A stretch of 42,581 nt of DNA from Verrucomicrobiota bacterium (GTDB lineage: Bacteria > Chlamydiota > Chlamydiia > Chlamydiales > SM23-39): contig JAFEGL010000072.1 in NCBI GenBank assembly GCA_018239895.1, forward strand, positions 1-42,581, given 5' to 3'. This document shows, in pieces, positions 16,921 through 23,794 of the stretch (position 1 is its first letter; each line of letters begins with the position of its first letter). The notes under the pieces are model-generated. The model had not been told where the DNA came from, made no database searches, and saw nothing but the letters and a program-made list of their open reading frames with translations. Position numbers and translations under genes: made by a program.

Positions 16921-17445
16921 ATGTCAAGCCCATCATTAATAGGTTCCCCTCCCCCCGTTACTCACTTAGAACATCTAAGTCCACTACCAGCTTTAAATCT
17001 TGCACAGCAAGATCAAGATCCCTCAACCAAGGAAAAAACAGAATCAACTGCTCAATCAATTATTTTACCCTCTCTCCCAATCTTAGGAAATCAAAACAGT
17101 TCTCCTCAATCATCAAATAGTTTTAGCTTAGAGGATGTAAAAAACTGGATTGAATTAACATTAAAAATAACAAGCTTCATAAAAGATCATTTTGATTTAA
17201 AACAAAGCGAGAAAATTCCATCTAAAAAAGAAAAGCAAAATAAAGATATAGATTTAAAAGAATCATCACCCCATTCAGTTTCTCATCATTCTGAACTTAG
17301 TCTTGATGAAGTAGACAAGGAACTCCAAGAGCTCCGATTGGAAAACGAAAGGTTTCTCGAAGAAATCACAAGAAAATGTGAAGTCGAAAAAAAACGGTTT
17401 TTAGATATAAAAGAAAAATTTAAAAACAAAACAAATGGAAATTAA
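16921..17445 (+). CDS. Coiled-coil protein sharing its C-terminus with the upstream Inc-like protein
   Basis: 174 residues, unrecognised. The N-terminal half is Pro/Ser/Gln-rich and likely disordered, with no membrane segment. The last 45 residues (LRLENERFLEEITRKCEVEK and onward) match the C-terminus of the preceding protein: the LR-ENE-FL-EI-RK-E-EK-RF-IK pattern is shared. The start is well supported by AAGGAGAG 8 nt upstream, and the gap to the previous gene is 24 nt. The shared tail suggests duplication and possibly hetero-oligomerisation between a membrane partner and a soluble partner. The next gene begins at the base after the stop codon. Confidence 0.7.
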   Translation: MSSPSLIGSPPPVTHLEHLSPLPALNLAQQDQDPSTKEKTESTAQSIILPSLPILGNQNSSPQSSNSFSLEDVKNWIELTLKITSFIKDHFDLKQSEKIPSKKEKQNKDIDLKESSPHSVSHHSELSLDEVDKELQELRLENERFLEEITRKCEVEKKRFLDIKEKFKNKTNGN

Positions 17446-18186
17446 ATGACGCCAATTTCAAACGATCACAGTTTTGTTACAAAACAACAACATCTAAATG
17501 ATATGAATACAACGAGAAATACTCTAAGAGGACAGGATAAGCGGATTGATGTGCTTTCAGATCAAACGATCGAGGCATACGAAACAGCCCTGGAAGCTAG
17601 AGAGGCTGTCCAGGCAGTATTGGTGGCTGTTACCAACATTAGTAGTTCTATAAAAAATGACTTTTTGGCAAACCGAGAATTGCTTAATCCTTTACTTCAA
17701 GGAGTTGAACAGGCCTCAAGAATGGCTCAAGAATCCCTTAGAATAACAAGTCAAGTGCAAAACGATTCATCTTTGATTGAGCAAGCGCTTCAAACGGCTG
17801 CACGAGCTCTTGAAATAGTGCAAAAAGTATCTGAAGAGGCGAATGAAATACGAAGAGAACTTAACGAATATAAAGAAAGTCAACAAGCAGCCCCCGAACC
17901 TGAACCTGTGTATGAACCGCAAGAAGATCTTGAAATCGTAGACAGTATTGATGGCAACGCTCTTACTCCAAGACAAACCGTTTATTTTACAAGCGGTAGA
18001 AGTGTTAATGTATGGAACCACAATTTTCCATTTGGAAGCAGCGTTGGCAATTGGGTTCCAGGCAATACAGTATCCGTCGAACAAAGAGACGACGGTAATG
18101 GAATCGACCCTTACAAACTTCAAAATCTTAACATAGATCCAGCCGGAAAAAAGAAAGTGAATGGCGGCGGATGCAGAACTCAGTAA
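17446..18186 (+). CDS. Coiled-coil protein, third gene of the AT-rich cassette
   Basis: 246 residues, unrecognised. Residues about 20-145 are strongly heptad-like and Ala/Glu/Gln-rich (LEAREAVQAVLVAV, LQTAARALEIVQKVSEEANE), indicating a long coiled coil. A proline-rich hinge (APEPEPVYEPQEDLE) follows, then a compact Asn/Gly/aromatic-rich C-terminal domain (NVWNHNFPFGSSVGNWVP) and a terminal GGGCRTQ. There is no signal peptide or membrane helix. The ATG directly abuts the upstream stop, so translational coupling is likely. The overall shape resembles secreted bacterial coiled-coil effectors or structural proteins, but no function can be named. A hairpin follows at 18211-18234. Confidence 0.68.
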   Translation: MTPISNDHSFVTKQQHLNDMNTTRNTLRGQDKRIDVLSDQTIEAYETALEAREAVQAVLVAVTNISSSIKNDFLANRELLNPLLQGVEQASRMAQESLRITSQVQNDSSLIEQALQTAARALEIVQKVSEEANEIRRELNEYKESQQAAPEPEPVYEPQEDLEIVDSIDGNALTPRQTVYFTSGRSVNVWNHNFPFGSSVGNWVPGNTVSVEQRDDGNGIDPYKLQNLNIDPAGKKKVNGGGCRTQ

Positions 18187-18210
18187 ATCCCTATTTTCAG
18201 TCTATTAATT

Positions 18211-18234
18211 AGGTTGGGAACTTAGTCCCAACCT
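18211..18234 (+). terminator. Hairpin after the coiled-coil cassette
   Basis: AGGTTGGGA at 18211-18219 pairs perfectly with TCCCAACCT at 18226-18234 over a 6-nt loop. It is not followed by a strong T-run, so it is only a probable terminator. Confidence 0.5.
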
Positions 18235-18342
18235 CCTTAAAACTATCCCCTGCGATTCTTTATAATTCCTTAACTCTCCAAACGAGATTGTTTCAAAAAA
18301 TTGTCTGATCGGGTAAATCTTTATTCGTTATTTTGAGGAACC

Positions 18343-18894
18343 ATGACGATCGACCAATCGGACCCCTTCCAGCTTTCCAGGGAACAAAGCTGGCTGAAGA
18401 CTAGCTACCGTTCCTGGCCTGAACAACTCCTCGGACTCGGAATTTTCCTGGTGGTCAGCTTTGGCTTCGAAATTCTACACCGCTGGTTTTTCTCTTTCTC
18501 CGGCGAGAGCGAATGGTTCCGCGATTTGAAACAGGCTCCCTGGTCTTTTGCTGGCTGGGCAGTATCTCCTATCGGGACTTTGAGCCTGGTGGCCATGAGC
18601 CTTTCGATGTGGGGTCTTTGGAGGAGGCGCTCGCTGAAGACGCTGAAGCCTGAGCTTTCACTTTACCTTTCGATTTTAGTCCTGATGTTTCTTTGGAGTT
18701 TTAGCTTCTTCCGCTTGCAGGAGTTGCTTTTAGGTCTCGTCGCCCTTCTGCTCGCCTGGTGCACTCTTTTGGTGACGGGGCTGCTGTTTTGGAAAAAGGA
18801 TCGCTTTGCCTGCCAACTGCTCGTTATCCCTTTTTTCTGGATTTTTTATTTGGCAAGCCTGACGATGGTCATTTGTACATCAGGAGCTGGATAA
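18343..18894 (+). CDS. tspO: TspO/MBR family membrane protein
   Basis: 183 residues with five predicted membrane helices, the length and topology of TspO. Recognisable family features are the Trp/Pro-rich stretch after helix 1 (WFRDLKQAPWSFAGWAVSPI), the LWSFSFFRLQ segment of helix 3 (family: LW-x-x-FF) and the late IPFFWIFYLASL (family: PYLLWV-x-FA). TspO binds porphyrins and related ligands and affects their transport or degradation. GAGGAACC precedes the ATG. The stop codon overlaps the start of a TMEM14-like gene by one base (TAATG), so the two should be co-translated. The N-terminal hydrophilic extension of about 25 residues is unusual. Confidence 0.72.
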   Translation: MTIDQSDPFQLSREQSWLKTSYRSWPEQLLGLGIFLVVSFGFEILHRWFFSFSGESEWFRDLKQAPWSFAGWAVSPIGTLSLVAMSLSMWGLWRRRSLKTLKPELSLYLSILVLMFLWSFSFFRLQELLLGLVALLLAWCTLLVTGLLFWKKDRFACQLLVIPFFWIFYLASLTMVICTSGAG

Positions 18895-19214
18895 TGAAGA
18901 AGTCGGCATGTTGGTCCGTGTTGGTTTATGGGCTGCTATTGGTTGCTTTGGGATATGTGGGATATACACATGGAAGCAAAGTTTCCCTGTATATGGGCAG
19001 CGGACTTGGGGGGCTTCTCATCCTTTGTTCTCTGGTGATGTTCTGGGGGAAAAGATGGGGTGGTTGGACAGCCCTTGTTTTGACAGCCATTCTGACCGCC
19101 GTCTTTTCGTACCGCTACTCTGTGGTAGGGAAAACAATCCCCGCCCTTCTCGCTGTTCTCTCTGGCGCGATGCTCCTCATCTTGCTCCTTCGCCTGCCGA
19201 AGTGGAAACGGTAG
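18894..19214 (+). CDS. TMEM14 family small membrane protein
   Basis: 106 residues with four hydrophobic segments. The pattern matches TMEM14/UPF0136: YGLLLVALGYVGYTHGSK, then SLYMGSGLGGLL, then a helix ending in FSYRY and TIPALLAVLSG. In animals TMEM14C is a mitochondrial inner-membrane protein needed for porphyrin import during haem synthesis. The start is supported by AGGAG about 8 nt upstream, inside the end of the tspO gene. Its 3' end overlaps the convergent superoxide dismutase gene by 38 bp. Pairing with TspO suggests a joint role with tetrapyrroles, which is inference. Confidence 0.7.
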   Translation: MKKSACWSVLVYGLLLVALGYVGYTHGSKVSLYMGSGLGGLLILCSLVMFWGKRWGGWTALVLTAILTAVFSYRYSVVGKTIPALLAVLSGAMLLILLLRLPKWKR

Positions 19215-19836
19215 AAAAACGGCTCTCGACTGTCTTCCATTCGATATTGGCGAAGAAGGCGGCGATGTACTTCGCCTTATCGAGGCCGAATTGGGGCATG
19301 TAGGCGTGCTCGAAAACGTCCATGATCAAAATGGGCGTTCCGCCTGCCAGATGGCCAACGTCATGTTCGTTGATCCACTGGTTGATTAGACGGCCCTGAA
19401 CGGGATCGAAGTAGAGAACAGCCCAGCCGATCCCCCGCATCGAACCTGTCGCGATAAAATCCTTCTTCCAGGACTCAAAACTTCCGAACTGTGTCGAAAG
19501 CGCATTGTAGAGCGAACTTTTTTTGTCGGGAACGCCGTTGCCTCCGAGATTTCCAAAGTAAAGCTCGTGGAGCCGCATCCCGTCGAATTCCCAGCCGAGG
19601 CGCCGTTTCAAAGCGCCATATTCGTAGGAAGAGGCGTCATTGATTGTTTGGAGCTTGGCCAACAGGTCGTTGGCGTTTTTGACGTACCCCTCGTAAAGCT
19701 TGAAGTGCATTTGAAGCAGCGAGTCGGAAAACCCGGGCATCCCAATTAAATTTGAGTAGTTTTTGGGGGAATAATTTTCTGCCTTCAACATTGTGAATGC
19801 CGCGAGACAAATAGAGAGAGCTGCCAGCTTTTTCAT
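19177..19836 (-). CDS. Exported Fe/Mn superoxide dismutase
   Basis: 219 residues. It converts superoxide to hydrogen peroxide and oxygen. Metal ligands are recognisable as His44 (MHFKLYEGYVKN), His90 (GMRLHELYFGN), Asp173 and His177 (MDVFEHAYMPQFG). The LHELYF form of the second ligand region marks it as a divergent subgroup. Residues 1-19 (MKKLAALSICLAAFTMLKA) form a typical Sec signal peptide, so the enzyme is probably periplasmic, unlike most Fe/Mn enzymes. GAGGTAAGG precedes the start. The 3' end overlaps the TMEM14-like gene by 38 bp, and an AT-rich spacer separates it from the divergent NagB/PIG-L gene. Confidence 0.88.
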   Translation of the reverse strand: MKKLAALSICLAAFTMLKAENYSPKNYSNLIGMPGFSDSLLQMHFKLYEGYVKNANDLLAKLQTINDASSYEYGALKRRLGWEFDGMRLHELYFGNLGGNGVPDKKSSLYNALSTQFGSFESWKKDFIATGSMRGIGWAVLYFDPVQGRLINQWINEHDVGHLAGGTPILIMDVFEHAYMPQFGLDKAKYIAAFFANIEWKTVESRFSTVSTSAGEGAR

Positions 19837-19936
19837 GCCTTACCTCATTGGAACTCAATTTTATACCATAAGTTTTTTTTGAACAAAATTCATTTGTGGA
19901 GTAGGTTTAGGTACTGTTTTTTTTAGCGGAGGGAGA

Positions 19937-22285
19937 ATGCAAAAAAGAGCGTGGACAGTTATCTTGAGCGTATTGGCTACTGGAGTTTTCTCTGTGAACG
20001 GCGAGCGATTCGAAGAGCAGTTTTGGAAACAGACGGAGAGAAAGCCCGCTTATGATGGAGAAAAATTTTCTGTAGCGGTCACCGATAACTTGTGCGAGCT
20101 CGGAAAAATCACTGCGATCCGATTCCTCCTCTGGGTCGAAGAAAACCCCCGAGGCGTAATCGCCCTCCCGACCGGAAAAACGCCTGAGTATTTCATCAAA
20201 TACCTCAGCTACTTCTCGCGGGAATGGAATAATCCTGCTGTGCAAAAGGAGCTGAAAGGCTACGGTCTTAAAAGCGCTAGCTTTCCCGACACGTCGAACT
20301 TGCGCTTCGTCCAGCTCGATGAGTTTTTCCCTCTCGACATCGCTCAGGAAAACAGCTTCACCTCGTTTGTGAAAAAATACTACCTCTCCTTTTTGAAGAT
20401 TAAGCCGGAAAATGCCCTGACGATGGAGGGGTTGATTGGTCCGACATTGAAAAAGAATGGTTTATCGACTGTTTTTCCCGAAGGGAAAGCCGACCTGAAC
20501 TTGCTTATCCGGACACCCGCCACAACGCTTGAGAAAATGCAGAGATCTGCCCTCGAAGAGGCCAAGAGTTTTTGCGATACCTACGAACAAAAGATCCGCG
20601 ACTGGGGAGGAATCGGCTTTTTCCTCGGAGGGATCGGACCCGACGGCCACGTCGCTTTCAACTTGAAGGGCTCTCTCCATAACAGCCGGACGCGGCTCAT
20701 CGAGCTTAACTACGAGACGGCTGCCGCCTCGGCAGGCGACTTGGGGGGCATTGAATCGGCGAAGGGGAAACTGGCGGCCACCATTGGGCTCGATACGATC
20801 TGCTGCAACCCAAATGCGACCGCCATCATCTTCGCTGCGGGCGAAGGGAAAGCCCGCCCCGTTGCGACAGCTGTCCAGGAAGATCCCTGCATGGAGTGCC
20901 CTGCTACGGCGCTCCAAAAACTCAAGGGGGCCAGATTTTACATCACAAAAGGGGCAGCCCGCCAGTTGAAGATGAGAAAACATCTTGAATACGCCTCTCT
21001 TGCTCCCGATAAAATCCCCACAGTCTTCATCGATGAGACCCTCACTGAAATTGCCCTCTCCAAAAGAAAAACCCTTGCCAACCTGACTGCCAAGGATCTC
21101 TCATCGACTCCTAGCGGCGAGTTTCTATTGGCCAAGTTCGGCAAAAAATGGCTCGAAATGAAGGACCGATCTTTAGAGAGACTGATTGCCCATCTTGAAA
21201 ACGGGCTGCAGCCTCGGAAGGATCTGACCATTTTCCATACAGGCCCTCACCACGACGATATTCTCCTCTCCTATTTCCCCGTTGCAAAGGCCGATATTCT
21301 CTCGAATAAGAATATCTTCTGCTGCCTCACTTCTGGTTTTACAAGCGTCACGAACGAGTATCTCTTGAATTCCCTCCGCGATCTGTCTCATAGGAAAGAG
21401 ATCCAAAAACTCGCTCTCAATGCCCGCTATGCCGACCTCCTCGATCTGTTCAACCTCGCCTGCTCGAGCGGAGATGCAAACAGAAAGCAGGAGCTCGAGG
21501 CGGCAATTTTCGCCAAGAAGCTCTGCGAGCAATATAAAATCGGAAGCCAGGATGAGGTCAAAAAGAAAATCAAGGAGCTGACCGAGTATTTCTCCAATCG
21601 ATTCCCCGGCCAGAAAGATACGCAGGACATCCAGACGCTGAAAGGGCTTTTGCGCGAATCGGAAGAGGACCGTGTATGGACCCGCTCGGGAGCCGATGTC
21701 TCGCAAGTGCTCCACCTCCGCTCCAAGTTTTACAACGGGGAATTTTTCACACCGCAGCCGAGCGTGGAAAAGGACGCCCAGCCGCTCGTCGAGCTTCTAG
21801 AGAAGACAGCTCCCGACCTCGTCACCGTCGCTCTCGATCCGGAGGGGACCGGCCCGAGCACCCACTACAAGGTGCTCCAGATTGTCTCAGCGGCTCTGCA
21901 AAAGGCGGAAATCCCCCACCGAGTCCTCGTTTGGGGCTACAGAAATGTCTGGGACCGATTCACCTTCGGGGAAGGGAACCTCTTCATCCCGGTCACTGAG
22001 TCGGAGATGATGGAGATGCACAAAACCTTCCTCGATTGCTACGCAACCCAGCGGCAAGCCTCGTTCCCCTCGCCCGCTTACAACGGCCCATTCTCAGCCT
22101 ACGCGATCGAGATCCAGCGCGAGCAATGGAGCGAACTCGAAACTCTGCTCGGTAAGAGCTTCTTCCAAGAGCATTCCGATCCGCGCTTAAAAAAGGCGAG
22201 CGGCCTGGTCATCATCAAAGAGCTCTCCCTCGACGATTTCTCGAAAGAGGCGATCAGCTTGCGAAACAAGATCGAAGCGGAGTAG
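19937..22285 (+). CDS. Exported glucosamine-6-phosphate deaminase-like / PIG-L (LmbE) fusion
   Basis: 782 residues. Residues 1-22 look like a signal peptide. The NagB-like domain spans roughly 45-380, with the phosphate loop IALPTGKTP (75-83), the acidic LDEF (127-130) and GGIGPDGHVAFN (231-242). A PIG-L/LmbE deacetylase-like domain begins near 430 with the zinc motif PHHDD (437-441) and contains GTGPSTHYK late in the chain. NagB domains isomerise and deaminate glucosamine-6-phosphate. PIG-L domains deacetylate N-acetylglucosaminyl substrates. Related fusions occur in Bacteroidetes, as I recall. An exported copy could act on amino sugars in the periplasm. The start has GGAGGGAG about 5 nt upstream. 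A short GC hairpin follows at 22292-22306. Confidence 0.85.
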   Translation: MQKRAWTVILSVLATGVFSVNGERFEEQFWKQTERKPAYDGEKFSVAVTDNLCELGKITAIRFLLWVEENPRGVIALPTGKTPEYFIKYLSYFSREWNNPAVQKELKGYGLKSASFPDTSNLRFVQLDEFFPLDIAQENSFTSFVKKYYLSFLKIKPENALTMEGLIGPTLKKNGLSTVFPEGKADLNLLIRTPATTLEKMQRSALEEAKSFCDTYEQKIRDWGGIGFFLGGIGPDGHVAFNLKGSLHNSRTRLIELNYETAAASAGDLGGIESAKGKLAATIGLDTICCNPNATAIIFAAGEGKARPVATAVQEDPCMECPATALQKLKGARFYITKGAARQLKMRKHLEYASLAPDKIPTVFIDETLTEIALSKRKTLANLTAKDLSSTPSGEFLLAKFGKKWLEMKDRSLERLIAHLENGLQPRKDLTIFHTGPHHDDILLSYFPVAKADILSNKNIFCCLTSGFTSVTNEYLLNSLRDLSHRKEIQKLALNARYADLLDLFNLACSSGDANRKQELEAAIFAKKLCEQYKIGSQDEVKKKIKELTEYFSNRFPGQKDTQDIQTLKGLLRESEEDRVWTRSGADVSQVLHLRSKFYNGEFFTPQPSVEKDAQPLVELLEKTAPDLVTVALDPEGTGPSTHYKVLQIVSAALQKAEIPHRVLVWGYRNVWDRFTFGEGNLFIPVTESEMMEMHKTFLDCYATQRQASFPSPAYNGPFSAYAIEIQREQWSELETLLGKSFFQEHSDPRLKKASGLVIIKELSLDDFSKEAISLRNKIEAE

Positions 22286-22291
22286 AGCGTG

Positions 22292-22306
22292 GCGGGGCCT
22301 CTCCCG
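22292..22306. terminator. Short GC-rich hairpin between convergent genes
   Basis: GCGGG pairs with CCCGC over a short loop in the 24-nt gap between the convergent NagB/PIG-L and SH2-like genes. It plausibly ends both transcripts but has no T-run on the plus side. Confidence 0.4.
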
Positions 22307-22309
22307 CAA

Positions 22310-23122
22310 TTAAAGTGGGGTTTTTGCGGTGTGGCGCATGGCCCCCATCAACGAGTGAGCCGTCGAGTGGAATTGGTACTGCTGCAGGTCGGGCTCGTCG
22401 TGGTAGAGCGTCCACCCTTTGTTGGTGTGGAGGATGAGGTAATCGGAGATCTTCTCCTCCTTTTCAACCACCGTTAAAATGTAGGTGTGAAGGGGGATGT
22501 GGTTCTCCTCTTCAAGGTGGAAGGTGATCGACATTGTGAGTTCGTCCCCTTCCCTTAAAACGTAAGTTCCGACGGGACTTTCGGAGAGTTTTTTTTCAGC
22601 TTCGATTCGGGAAATATGGCCGTTCCAGCCGGGCAAGTCCTCGATTCGACCCTGGTCTGAAGCAAGGTGGATTTTTGAGAGGTCGCGAAGGATGTACTCT
22701 TCTGGAAAATAGGAGCCGAGCGTTTGCGGCACTTCTTTGCCCATGAGGTTGAGAATTTCAATCGTTTCACTCGCAATTTGCCAGGAGAGGGCCTCTAGAT
22801 CTTTGGGATGGATCGGCCGCCCTTCGGCATCGGTCGCTTCGAAACGAATTCGATTTGATTCTTCCTCAACGGTGATCCGGATCTCTTTCCAGTCCTCAGC
22901 CGCCCCTTTTTTCTTTCCGTGAGCTGAAATCCGACTTTCGAGATTCGTAATCTTCTCAGCAAAACGCATATCTCCCGTTCGCCGGTTGAGCAAAACTGGA
23001 TAAACTCTTGTCTTCGTCCGCTCAGAATGGAAACTGCCGCTCCCCTCTCTTTTCTCTAAAAGATTATCTTTGAATCGGATCAGATTGTTTAAAACTTCAG
23101 GTCGGGTGATTTCAAGAGCCAT
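22310..23122 (-). CDS. SH2-like domain protein, candidate effector
   Basis: 270 residues. Residues about 165-263 read as an SH2 domain: a W-x-G-x-I-S-R opening (Trp166, Gly168, Ser171, Arg172), an AE-x-x-L helix (AEKKL), then GTYVLREGD with Arg190 at the phosphotyrosine-binding beta-B position (compare FLVRES in Src), then strands including TYILTVVE and a terminal helix region ending in SLMGAM. Both arginines that contact phosphotyrosine in canonical domains (alpha-A2 and beta-B5) are therefore present. Residues 1-160 are charged and of unknown fold, with no signal peptide. SH2 domains are mostly eukaryotic; Legionella species have a bacterial set. An intracellular bacterium could use one to bind host phosphoproteins. 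The assignment rests on my reading of motifs. Confidence 0.75.
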   Translation of the reverse strand: MALEITRPEVLNNLIRFKDNLLEKREGSGSFHSERTKTRVYPVLLNRRTGDMRFAEKITNLESRISAHGKKKGAAEDWKEIRITVEEESNRIRFEATDAEGRPIHPKDLEALSWQIASETIEILNLMGKEVPQTLGSYFPEEYILRDLSKIHLASDQGRIEDLPGWNGHISRIEAEKKLSESPVGTYVLREGDELTMSITFHLEEENHIPLHTYILTVVEKEEKISDYLILHTNKGWTLYHDEPDLQQYQFHSTAHSLMGAMRHTAKTPL

Positions 23123-23223
23123 GCTGATATCCTACTTAAGTCTGTACTACTCTATATAACAGCGGTGCATCTTGAATTCAATGATGGAGAGAAAATATAA
23201 TGCTTCTCCTTTTGAGGTAAGAG

Positions 23224-23604
23224 ATGTCGCTTAAAGCTAGTTGGGACAATTTTCACAACGCATGTCTTTCGAATGGAAATTTTGAATCGAATTTAGAATT
23301 TCTACAAGGTCTCGACGATGTGGAAAAGATCCGTACATTTTTTCAAGACCACTATGAAGATTGGAATTTTGGAACGAAAGAGATCGCAGCGGAATATTGC
23401 GAGCGATACCTCAAGATAAAAGAGCAGCTGCAGCCTGCTCGCGAGGAATTTGTCCAGGAGATAAAAGTGAGAGCTTTAAACCCGGAACACAGAGCCAAAA
23501 TGGAGCAAAGGATGGTTGAAGCGCGGCAAAAGCTGGCAACTGAGCTTGTAAGCTCTGGCAGGACATTTTTAAAGAGACTTTTTAACGATCCGTCGTCTCC
23601 TTAG
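23224..23604 (+). CDS. Small helical protein of unknown function
   Basis: 126 residues, unrecognised. It is hydrophilic and mostly helical in character, with a charged C-terminal half (ALNPEHRAKMEQRMVEARQK) that could form a coiled coil. There is no signal peptide or membrane helix. A good GAGGT sits just upstream of the ATG. Its end overlaps the convergent 48-residue gene by 23 bp. It is divergent from the SH2-like gene across about 100 bp, so the two may share a regulatory region. Confidence 0.6.
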   Translation: MSLKASWDNFHNACLSNGNFESNLEFLQGLDDVEKIRTFFQDHYEDWNFGTKEIAAEYCERYLKIKEQLQPAREEFVQEIKVRALNPEHRAKMEQRMVEARQKLATELVSSGRTFLKRLFNDPSSP

Positions 23605-23728
23605 GCTGTTTGCTTCTGTCGCCGATGATGGCAATTCCGTGATCATCGATCATTAGATTTTCTTCGAGCTCTTGGAGAAATTGCTCGACGCTCTTTCCTT
23701 TTAATTTTGGGGATTGCTTCTCTGTCAT
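23582..23728 (-). CDS. Very small acidic protein, 48 residues
   Basis: The sequence starts MTEKQSPKLKGKSVEQFLQ and contains an acidic helix followed by a DDHGIAIIGD turn. I chose the ATG at 23728 because GAGG lies 5-6 nt upstream; upstream in-frame starts to 23782 lack this. No family is recognised. It converges on and overlaps the 126-residue gene by 23 bp and is divergent from the amino-acid permease gene. Its small size leaves real doubt. Confidence 0.4.
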   Translation of the reverse strand: MTEKQSPKLKGKSVEQFLQELEENLMIDDHGIAIIGDRSKQPKETTDR

Positions 23729-23794
23729 AAAAACCTCAGCAATTATTCGTTGATTCTGATATATATCAATTAGGGATTTCACTACGAGGATATT

